64,000 bases of DNA, from positions 1 through 64,000 of the forward strand of contig CAVOGX010000008.1 of NCBI GenBank assembly GCA_963695505.1, written 5' to 3'. The position numbers were made by a program, and so were the translations under genes. This stretch comes from JACSRF01 sp963695505. Lineage in GTDB: Bacteria > Chloroflexota > Anaerolineae > Promineifilales > Promineifilaceae. The notes beneath the pieces were generated by a model. It was not told the origin of the DNA. It searched no databases and saw only the letters and a list, made by a program, of their open reading frames with translations. Positions within the stretch are counted from its first letter, which is position 1. Each line of letters opens with the position of its first letter. This document shows, in pieces, positions 1-7,393 of the stretch.

Positions 1-49
1 CTAAAAGAACCCATTTTGAGCAATTCTAGCATATGTTATACTTTCCAGA

Positions 50-325
50 GTGATCAACTGGCTTTCCATTCTCATAAATAGTTTTTGGATACTGGGGCTG
101 GCCATCCTTCTCGCGGCATTTAGTTACCATTATTGGCAAGCATCCCTAAAATATCAGCAACTCAGGGTGCAACTCAATCAAGCCTCTTTTTTGCGGTCAT
201 TCTGGTTTGGGTTAACGTTGATTAGCATAGGTTTGGCGGGAACTAGCACGACTACATGGGAAACAATCATCTGGGTCGGGTTCACACTCTTAAACCTTGT
301 CAATCTTGTCAGGGTTGGCAGGTAA
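50..325 (+). CDS. Small two-helix membrane protein, unknown
   Basis: A 91-residue protein starting at GTG. It has one hydrophobic segment at about residues 5-25 and one or two more at about 50-88, separated by a short polar stretch rich in Gln and Tyr. I do not recognise a family. It sits 31 bp upstream of the Wzc-like gene on the same strand, so it may belong to the exopolysaccharide operon. Low base-composition contrast with its neighbours and the absence of a clear ribosome site leave the start uncertain. Confidence 0.5.
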   Translation: MINWLSILINSFWILGLAILLAAFSYHYWQASLKYQQLRVQLNQASFLRSFWFGLTLISIGLAGTSTTTWETIIWVGFTLLNLVNLVRVGR

Positions 326-356
326 AGCATAAGCATTGCAGGAGCATCAAAAGTAG

Positions 357-2006
357 ATGGAAATTAAAAGATATTTAGCATTAATTTGGCGTTGGGTCTG
401 GCTCATTATTTTAGGCGTTGTCATCGCTGGGGGAACGGCTTTTTTAGTAAGTAAAAACACAACGCCCGTCTACCGCGCCGAAGCCCGATACCTGATTGAT
501 GAAGCGCCAGGAGCAGGAAGCAGTAATGAGTACAGCCAGATTCTCACCGAACAACGGCTTGCTCAGACTTACGTGCAAATCATGACCACCAACCAGGTTT
601 TGGAAGAAACCATCCAACGCTTGGAACTCCCCTTTACCATCAACCAACTCAAAAGCAAAGTTACTGTCAGCGCCCCACAGGAAACCCAAATTTTGGTTGT
701 GAGCGTGGAGGACACAAACAATAAGCGGGCAGCAGATATTGCTGACACCATCGGTGAAGTTTTTATTACACAAAATCTGGCTAGAGAAAGCCAACGTTAT
801 GCAGAACCCATTGCCAACTGGGAATCCCGCATGGCAGAAATCGGCGCCGAAATTGAAGACCTGGACCAGCAAATTAATGCGTATGCTGCGGCCGAATCTC
901 CAGAAGAACAGACGCTCCTTTCGCGTTTGGAAACCCAGCGCAATGAAGCCCGCATTCGTTACACCGAAGCTTTCAACGAACTCAACGATTTACAAGTATC
1001 CCAAATTCAAGAAAGCAACAATATTCAACCTATTGAACCCGCCGCCGTGCCCGGCTCACCCATTCGTCCGCGGGTGATGAACAATACGCTGCTGGCTGCA
1101 GCCGTGGGCGGCATGCTGGCTCTGGGCATTATTTTTCTGATTGAGTACCTGGACGATACCGTGAAAACGCCGGACCAGGTGATGGAAGACACCGGATTGT
1201 CAACGCTGGGTGCTGTGGCGTTTATCAAAGGGGATCAGCCTGGGGATCGCGTCGTTACCCATATTCGCCCGCGCGATCCCATTTCCGAAGCGTATCGGGT
1301 TTTGCGCACAAATTTGAGTTTTTCAGCTATTGATAAAGAGCTGCAAGACTTGCTGATCACCAGTTCTTCACCTGGCGAGGGCAAATCGACCACGGTGGCC
1401 AATTTGGCCACGGTGATGGCGCAAACCGGCAAGCGCGTGATTGTTGTGGATGCGGATTTGCGCCGCCCTGTGCAGCACAAGGTGTTCGCTTTACCCAATA
1501 ATCAGGGGTTGACGACGGCACTGCTGGATCAGAAAACGGCCGTTTCCAGCCACATCCAATCCACCCCCATCCGCAACCTGCGCGTTATGACCAGCGGCCC
1601 CATTCCCCCCAACCCAGCCGAACTGTTGAATTCCCAACGGATGGCGCAGGTGTTAGCCGAACTGCGTGAAGAGGCCGAGATCATTATTTATGACACACCT
1701 CCCGTCTTGACCGTAGCCGACGCTTCTATTTTGTCCTCGCAGGTGGATGGCTGCATTTTGATCATAGAAACAGGGAAAACCCGCCGCGATACCTTCATCC
1801 AGGCCGCCCAACGTCTGCACAAAACCGGCTCAAACCTCTTTGGCGTGGTTATGAATCGACTGCGTCCTGGCCGCAGTGGTTATTATTACGATTATTACTA
1901 TTACTACTACCATTATTACGGGGCGTACGAGCAAGAAAATCGTGCCCGTCGCAGCAGCAAACCCGGGAAAAAGGGTGGCTGGCTGGCAGGTTTAATCAGG
2001 CGCTAA
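357..2006 (+). CDS. Wzc-like polysaccharide co-polymerase with BY-kinase domain
   Basis: A 549-residue fusion of a Wzz-type chain-length domain and a bacterial tyrosine kinase, expected in the inner membrane to control exopolysaccharide polymerisation. Visible features: a TM helix at about residues 12-32, a periplasmic part with coiled coil (about 150-215), a second TM near 240-262, and a cytoplasmic kinase. The kinase has Walker A SPGEGKST (G342, K343, S344), Walker A' VVDADLRRP and Walker B IIIYDTPP. The C-terminus (residues 509-527) is a Tyr cluster, the usual autophosphorylation tail, followed by a basic tail. Its stop overlaps the next ATG (TAATG), so translation is probably coupled. The membrane and kinase parts are in one polypeptide, as in proteobacterial Wzc rather than split CapA/CapB. 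Confidence 0.92.
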   Translation: MEIKRYLALIWRWVWLIILGVVIAGGTAFLVSKNTTPVYRAEARYLIDEAPGAGSSNEYSQILTEQRLAQTYVQIMTTNQVLEETIQRLELPFTINQLKSKVTVSAPQETQILVVSVEDTNNKRAADIADTIGEVFITQNLARESQRYAEPIANWESRMAEIGAEIEDLDQQINAYAAAESPEEQTLLSRLETQRNEARIRYTEAFNELNDLQVSQIQESNNIQPIEPAAVPGSPIRPRVMNNTLLAAAVGGMLALGIIFLIEYLDDTVKTPDQVMEDTGLSTLGAVAFIKGDQPGDRVVTHIRPRDPISEAYRVLRTNLSFSAIDKELQDLLITSSSPGEGKSTTVANLATVMAQTGKRVIVVDADLRRPVQHKVFALPNNQGLTTALLDQKTAVSSHIQSTPIRNLRVMTSGPIPPNPAELLNSQRMAQVLAELREEAEIIIYDTPPVLTVADASILSSQVDGCILIIETGKTRRDTFIQAAQRLHKTGSNLFGVVMNRLRPGRSGYYYDYYYYYYHYYGAYEQENRARRSSKPGKKGGWLAGLIRR

Positions 2007-2482
2007 TGGAACTGGCAGCAACCTCCACACAAAAGCAGTCCTCAAAATGGCTCATTGCGTTGGGTGCGCTCTGGCTTGTGTTGGCTGCCGCGCTTCTGGT
2101 TTATCAATTGGTAAACCCTACGGTAGAAGTGCAGTGGGAGACCGCTACGGAATTAGAAACGGCCGGATTCAATCTGTATCGCGGCACCAGCGCGGAAGAT
2201 ATCTCATTTCTTATGAATCAGGATGGCATCATTGCCAGTAGAGGTGAAGCGTTATCAGGCGCAGCATACACCTTTACAGACAATTCTGTTGAAGCTGGGC
2301 AAACATACTTTTATCTCATCGAAGAAATTGAGAACAATGGCAGCGTAAAGCGGTACGAGCAGGACGTTTTTACTTACCAGGTGCCTTACGTGACGATGTT
2401 AACGGCCGTTCTGACCACCGCCAGCGTCATAATTGGCCTGGCGCTCATTGTTACCGGCATGAAGGAAGAACGAAACCTATGA
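2006..2482 (+). CDS. FN3-like domain membrane protein
   Basis: A 158-residue protein with an N-terminal TM helix (about 15-35), an extracellular beta-rich domain (about 40-125) and a C-terminal TM helix (about 130-152). The domain carries the pattern VQWETATELETAGFNLYRG, which resembles the fibronectin-type-III-like segment also visible in the protein at 6304-7344 (LEWGTDTELDLAGFYLERG). Both termini of the gene overlap neighbours (TAATG upstream, ATGA downstream), so it is in the same translation-coupled operon as the Wzc-like kinase and the PqqD-like protein. Exact function unknown; a surface or polysaccharide-secretion accessory role is inferred from context only. Confidence 0.65.
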   Translation: MELAATSTQKQSSKWLIALGALWLVLAAALLVYQLVNPTVEVQWETATELETAGFNLYRGTSAEDISFLMNQDGIIASRGEALSGAAYTFTDNSVEAGQTYFYLIEEIENNGSVKRYEQDVFTYQVPYVTMLTAVLTTASVIIGLALIVTGMKEERNL

Positions 2483-2748
2483 ACGGCGGTGTAGTCCCCA
2501 AGATTGCGCCAGAGGTTATCTGGCATACGGTGGATGATAATGCCGTAGTGGTCACGCCAAAAATTGGGAAAGTTCGCGTTTTTAACGGCAGTGGCACCCT
2601 CATCTGGCACATGCTGGTCGAAAATAAATCGTTGGCTGCCATTCAAGACAGTTTGGTAGCCACTTATGAAGTGACGCCGACCGAAGCGGGAAATGATTTA
2701 GATAGCTTTATTGCCGAATTAACAGAGCGGGGACTCTTGGTTTGGTAA
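2479..2748 (+). CDS. PqqD family (RRE-like) protein
   Basis: An 89-residue protein with the PqqD / RiPP-recognition-element fold signature: an N-terminal three-strand beta region (VVVTPKIGKVRVFNGSG), then helices with the family pattern GTLIWHMLVENKSLAAIQDSLVATYEV and a final helix ending in a Leu-rich motif. PqqD domains usually hand a precursor peptide to a modifying enzyme. Here no radical-SAM enzyme, peptidase or obvious precursor peptide is adjacent; the gene overlaps the FN3-like gene by ATGA and ends an exopolysaccharide operon. PqqD-like proteins near polysaccharide genes are known, but their role there is unclear. Confidence 0.8.
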   Translation: MNGGVVPKIAPEVIWHTVDDNAVVVTPKIGKVRVFNGSGTLIWHMLVENKSLAAIQDSLVATYEVTPTEAGNDLDSFIAELTERGLLVW

Positions 2749-2776
2749 GCGTTTGAAGTAAATATGGATGCAGCCT

Positions 2777-2807
2777 CCCCTGTTAGCCGGTTTTCAGGGG
2801 GTTTTTT
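2777..2807 (+). terminator. Intrinsic terminator closing the exopolysaccharide operon
   Basis: CCCCTG (2777-2782) pairs with CAGGGG (2795-2800) across a 12-nt loop and is followed by G and six T. It lies 28 bp after the PqqD-like stop and before the ribosome site of the C25 peptidase gene, so it rules out the far-upstream ATG at 2764 as that gene's start. Confidence 0.75.
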
Positions 2808-2844
2808 GTACATTGAGATGGTTACGCAAAAAGAGGTTTTGTTT

Positions 2845-5800
2845 ATGGCGAAAAAGTATGCGCTGGTTTCCGTGCTGGTTTCTCTTATATCTTTAGTCAC
2901 CCTTATCCCCTGGCTTCATTCGGCAGGCGCGCCAGTTCGTGCCGTCAATGCCCAACCGCAAACGGCCGTCAAATTTGCCCATACCGAAATCATGGCCGCC
3001 ACCGCCCAAGGCCTGACCTTCAGCCTGTTCTCACCACAAGCCCAAGTAACCACAGATGGACAGTTGACAGTTGCCGGGCTGGAAAACCGCACCCGGGAAG
3101 CCGGAGCGCCGGATTTGCCAGTTTTTGCCACGTACATAGCTCTACCGCCTCAAGCGGAAGCTGTCGTCTCTATTGAAGGACTTCAGGTAACCGAAACGGC
3201 CGTTTCCACCCTGCGCCCTGCGCCCTCCTTCGACGTCTCATTACCCGAAGGCAGCCACGATTTTCTCGATCCTTTGGCAGCGGCAGCAGTCCAAGAGCAG
3301 TTAAGCCAGCCCGTGTACCGGTCAGACAGCGCCATCTACGCCCAAAATGCACTCTACCCCAACACCCTCTATACCCTTTCTGAACCGATGTACTATCGCG
3401 ATCTGCGCCTGGTGAAGCTGACGCTTTACCCAATGCGCTACAATCCAGCCAGCGGACTGCTTACGCAGGTTAGCCAGATGCAGGTGTCGATCTCCTTTGT
3501 GGGTGGGGATGTAAGCCAGGGTTATGCGGGAAACGGCCGTAACGACAACGCCCTGTCCAGCACCATTCTCAATTACGACCAGGCCCAAAACTGGCGCCAC
3601 CTGCCCCAAAACGTCCTGGAAGCCACCGCGACTGCTTTGCCGGTAGGGCAGCAAACCTTTAAGATCACCATCGAAGAGGACGGCATTTACGAAATCACTG
3701 GTGCGGATTTGCAAGCGGCCGGCATGAATATTGCCGGCGTCGATCCCGCCACTCTGGAAATGCTCTATCGCGGCGAGCCGGTCGCTTTTCAGCTTCTGGA
3801 CAACGGCGACGCCGACTTCGATACCACCGACAAAATCCGTTTCTACGGCTGGGCTTTTGACGGCCCGCGTGCCGAAAAGCAGTATTTAGGCAGCCAAAAC
3901 GTCTACTGGCTGTGGGCCAATGGCAGCAGCACACACGTCCTCACCGCAACCAACGAGAACGGGCAGGGATACCCCGTGGTAAACGCCTTCCCCGAAAGCA
4001 TTACTTTAGAAACACCTGAACAGTACCATTACCATACTCGAACAAACCTTTGGCCACTTTTCCCAAATGACCCCGATGCTTGGTACATGGATAGAATTGT
4101 AAAAAACAATACCAGTCCCCTCACCCGAAGCTATTCCATAACCCTACCACATCCTGTATTGTCTGGACCAAATGCTCAGGTCTTGGTTGAAGTAACGACC
4201 TATGAGAACTTATTAAATTACATAGGGCGTGTGTCTATTAATGATTCCCCGCTATTTGGAGAAAAGACCTTACCTCGTTATTGGAATGATAACATCACCA
4301 CAACAATTCCTATCACCACATTGCAACATTTAGCAAACAATGTGAGTTACACCTCAATGACAACAGCCGGCACTGGGGCAGCAAGAGAATTTGTTTTTCT
4401 AAATCGATTTACTGTCGACTACACGCGCCAGCTTGTGGCTTTGAATGACCAGCTACAATTCAATGCACCCACAGCCGGCTCCCACGAATTTCAGGTAACA
4501 GATTTTAACAGCGATCAGGCCGTGGTCTGGGACATCAGCAACAGGCTGGCGCCAGTGGCTGTGGACATGAGCGGTGCGGTCAGCGGCTCTTCGACCTTCA
4601 CTTACAAAATTGGCCTGACCCATGATGACGATGCTGCCATTATCGCCACCACCACCGCCAATTTGCGCCAACCCGCCAGTATCACCACCTACACGCCCCC
4701 CAGCCTCGATCCGGCCGGCGGCGCTGCCTGGGTCGCTATCAGCCATGCTGATTTTGCTTCTGCCGCCGCGCAGTTGGCCGCCCACCGCGCCGATCCTTCC
4801 TACACCGGTCTCAGCACTTACGTTGTGGACATTGCGGACGTGATCAACCAGTACGGCTACGGGCTGGCAATTCCTGACGCTATTCGCAGCTATCTTACTC
4901 ATGCGTTTGTAAATTGGAGTGTTCAACCAGAATTTTTAACTTTGTTTGGTGATGCAACCTTTAATCCATTAAATTTATCCTGTTTGGGTGGATGTGATGC
5001 AGATTTTAATCCTAATGAGCCAATATACCTACTAACTGATTTGGTCTTCAAAGACCCATATCAGGGACTTATACCCAGCGACCATACATTTGTCACAATA
5101 ATTGGCAATGACTTAGTTCCAGATATTGCAGTTGGACGGATAGCTGCAAGTACATCAATTGAAGCCGAAACAGCCGTTGCTAAAATAATGCAATACGAAC
5201 AAAATCAGGCGGATCCCGCCACCTGGGGGGAGCACGCCAACATAACTTTTGTGGCCGACGATGCCGACGATGGGGGCGATTTTCACGCTGAAAATTTAAT
5301 CGTTGCCAGTCAATTGCCCCCCATCTTCAACGTTGAGCAACTTTGGATTGAAGGGACTGCAACCGTTACAAACACTGACGAGTTACGCATGGACTTGCAA
5401 GCGTCAATTCAAAGTGGCCTTTCTTTACTCAACTACCGAGGGCACGGCAGCCCTTGGGCTTGGGCAAAAAACCCGCAATTGATAACTAGTGACATGACAG
5501 AAGATTTCATGGTAGGCTTTTGGCTTAATTATGACCACCCGATAATAATTCTTAGCGCTAATTGCCAGGATGGTTACTTCACTTACGCTGGTGTTCCAGG
5601 ACTTGGCGAAACCTACCTCAAGCTGGCCGACGATCCGGTTTTAGGCAGCCGGGGAACGGCCGCCCACTGGTCCAGCACCGGCCTGGGCACCACCTTTGAG
5701 CACACCGCCCTCATGCAAGGTTTTTACGAAGGGCTGTTTGAGCTCGGATACACCGCCATTGGCGACGCTATTAATTATGCCAAGCTGCAGTACTTTTTGG

Positions 5801-6291
5801 GCGGTTATCAGCAGGCCGAATTGTACAGCTTTACCCTCCAGGGCGACCCCGCCATGCAGCTATTCCGCCCCGACCTCAGCCTGGATGCCAGCGCGGCGCC
5901 CGGCAGTGTGACCAGGGGTGAAACGGTCACCTTTACCCTAGAAATCCAAAACCAGGCACTTTACCCAGCACATCCTACTTTAACCAGCACCCTGCCTGAC
6001 GGTCTGGAATTTGGTGGCGTTTTTGCTACCGCCAGCATTAGTGAAACCGTTAACCCGGAAACCGGACTGATTGTGGTCGATGTGGTATCATCGGTTCCCG
6101 AAAACGGGTCCGTCACTGTAACCATTACCGCCACAGTAAGCGGTGACGCCGAGGCTGGTCCCGTACTCTTTGATGCAGTTGTGGACAGTCCCAGCCTGGA
6201 TTTGAACCTGGCGGACAATAGCGATCAGGTCTCTGTGAACATTTTTGTTGAAATCATGGAAGTCTATTTACCGGCAATTTTGCGAAACTAA
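2845..6291 (+). CDS. Secreted C25 (gingipain-like) cysteine peptidase
   Basis: A 1148-residue exported protein. I start it at ATG 2845, preceded by AAGAGG at 2831-2836 and giving a typical signal peptide (MAKKYALVSVL... to about residue 35); the open frame upstream runs through a terminator. The C25 core holds the catalytic pair: His867 in YRGHGS and Cys907 in LSANCQDG. An N-terminal beta-rich pro-region precedes it, and a DUF11/CARD-like beta domain (about 1020-1130) follows. The protein ends in YLPAILRN, a short hydrophobic tail common in Chloroflexota secreted proteins. Codon use changes inside the gene: about 4010-4440 and 4890-5590 are AT-richer than the rest and lack the ACGGCCGT palindrome. 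Confidence 0.88.
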   Translation: MAKKYALVSVLVSLISLVTLIPWLHSAGAPVRAVNAQPQTAVKFAHTEIMAATAQGLTFSLFSPQAQVTTDGQLTVAGLENRTREAGAPDLPVFATYIALPPQAEAVVSIEGLQVTETAVSTLRPAPSFDVSLPEGSHDFLDPLAAAAVQEQLSQPVYRSDSAIYAQNALYPNTLYTLSEPMYYRDLRLVKLTLYPMRYNPASGLLTQVSQMQVSISFVGGDVSQGYAGNGRNDNALSSTILNYDQAQNWRHLPQNVLEATATALPVGQQTFKITIEEDGIYEITGADLQAAGMNIAGVDPATLEMLYRGEPVAFQLLDNGDADFDTTDKIRFYGWAFDGPRAEKQYLGSQNVYWLWANGSSTHVLTATNENGQGYPVVNAFPESITLETPEQYHYHTRTNLWPLFPNDPDAWYMDRIVKNNTSPLTRSYSITLPHPVLSGPNAQVLVEVTTYENLLNYIGRVSINDSPLFGEKTLPRYWNDNITTTIPITTLQHLANNVSYTSMTTAGTGAAREFVFLNRFTVDYTRQLVALNDQLQFNAPTAGSHEFQVTDFNSDQAVVWDISNRLAPVAVDMSGAVSGSSTFTYKIGLTHDDDAAIIATTTANLRQPASITTYTPPSLDPAGGAAWVAISHADFASAAAQLAAHRADPSYTGLSTYVVDIADVINQYGYGLAIPDAIRSYLTHAFVNWSVQPEFLTLFGDATFNPLNLSCLGGCDADFNPNEPIYLLTDLVFKDPYQGLIPSDHTFVTIIGNDLVPDIAVGRIAASTSIEAETAVAKIMQYEQNQADPATWGEHANITFVADDADDGGDFHAENLIVASQLPPIFNVEQLWIEGTATVTNTDELRMDLQASIQSGLSLLNYRGHGSPWAWAKNPQLITSDMTEDFMVGFWLNYDHPIIILSANCQDGYFTYAGVPGLGETYLKLADDPVLGSRGTAAHWSSTGLGTTFEHTALMQGFYEGLFELGYTAIGDAINYAKLQYFLGGYQQAELYSFTLQGDPAMQLFRPDLSLDASAAPGSVTRGETVTFTLEIQNQALYPAHPTLTSTLPDGLEFGGVFATASISETVNPETGLIVVDVVSSVPENGSVTVTITATVSGDAEAGPVLFDAVVDSPSLDLNLADNSDQVSVNIFVEIMEVYLPAILRN

Positions 6292-6303
6292 CGAGGTTTT
6301 ACC

Positions 6304-7344
6304 ATGAAGCATGCAATGCGGCCTCTTCGCCGCTGGCTGGCCGTGTTTTTAGCCTTTGCGCTCCTCGGGATTTTCCAATGGAACTCGCGGGCGCAAACCG
6401 CACCCAGCAACGTTACGCTGGCCTATTTTGACGCCACGGCGCTGGATAACGCGGTGCGCCTGGAATGGGGCACTGACACCGAACTCGACCTGGCCGGCTT
6501 CTACCTGGAGCGGGGTCTTGGGGGCACCTTTGTGCAGTTAGACGACATCGGTATTATCCCCGGGGAGGGCGGCACCGTGTCCGGAGCCGATTATGTGGTG
6601 GTTGATGAAACGGCCGTTAACGGCAACACCTACATCTACAAACTGTTTGAAATCGAAACCAACGGCAATGAAATAGAGCTGGCCCAGGACATTGTCACCC
6701 TGAGTGGGCCGACAGCTACGCCAGTGGTCATTGGCGGGAGCAACCCCACCAACACCCCCGTACCGCAAAACACCAGCGTGGCTACGGCTACGCCCACGGC
6801 CACCCAGGCGGCGGGGGGCAGCAGCACGCCGTCACCCACAGCTACTGCAGAAGCGGTTGGCGGTAATCGCACGACGACGCCCACCCCCGCACCCACAACG
6901 GCCGTTTCTAACTCCACCCCCATACCCACGCGCCCGGCAGCCACACCCACAACGGCCGTCATCGTTATTGGCAGCGGTGCAGACTCCCCTATAGCCGCGC
7001 CAACAATTGCTGCACCCACACCCGATCCTCTCACTCTGCCGCCAATGGCGGCCACCCCGGACAATCAAATTGCTGTTGGCAACGGGATTGTGTTCGCTCA
7101 GGAGGGGTATGACGCGCCACCAGAAGAAAGCTACACGCCGCCCTCGAATACTCCTATCCCCATCGGCAGCGACCTGCAAAACCAGGCCGTTCCTACCGCA
7201 GCGGTTGATCCTTATCCCGCCGCTACCATGGAAGCAGAGCAAGGACGCCTGCTGCTGTGGGGCGGTTTCTTGCTGGCCCTGCTCATCTTTGGCAGCAGCA
7301 TTGTGGGCTCCATCATCCTCTTTACGCGCAAACAGACCCGCTAG
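6304..7344 (+). CDS. Surface-anchored FN3-like protein with Thr/Pro-rich linker
   Basis: A 346-residue protein with a signal peptide (about 1-30), an FN3-like domain (about 34-125, pattern LEWGTDTELDLAGFYLERG), a long low-complexity linker of TPTP/TAT/PAAT repeats (about 135-290) and a C-terminal TM helix (about 315-337) ending in a basic RKQTR stop-transfer. This architecture suggests a wall-spanning stalk holding a small domain outside the cell. It lies 12 bp after the C25 peptidase with GAGG upstream of the ATG, so it is probably co-transcribed with both peptidases. Its linker is enriched in ACGGCCGT copies. Confidence 0.7.
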   Translation: MKHAMRPLRRWLAVFLAFALLGIFQWNSRAQTAPSNVTLAYFDATALDNAVRLEWGTDTELDLAGFYLERGLGGTFVQLDDIGIIPGEGGTVSGADYVVVDETAVNGNTYIYKLFEIETNGNEIELAQDIVTLSGPTATPVVIGGSNPTNTPVPQNTSVATATPTATQAAGGSSTPSPTATAEAVGGNRTTTPTPAPTTAVSNSTPIPTRPAATPTTAVIVIGSGADSPIAAPTIAAPTPDPLTLPPMAATPDNQIAVGNGIVFAQEGYDAPPEESYTPPSNTPIPIGSDLQNQAVPTAAVDPYPAATMEAEQGRLLLWGGFLLALLIFGSSIVGSIILFTRKQTR

Positions 7345-7393
7345 CCAGGGGAAACACTTGCTTCCACTCGCCTACTTCTCCCCACGTCCCAAA

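Noticed and set aside
2764..2844. Upstream ATG 2764 as start of the C25 peptidase
   Set aside because: The segment contains the terminator of the previous operon, and the ATG at 2845 has a ribosome site and a clean signal peptide.
6700..7200. Thr/Pro-rich segments as tandem DNA repeats
   Set aside because: Codons vary; this is low-complexity protein linker, not a DNA repeat.
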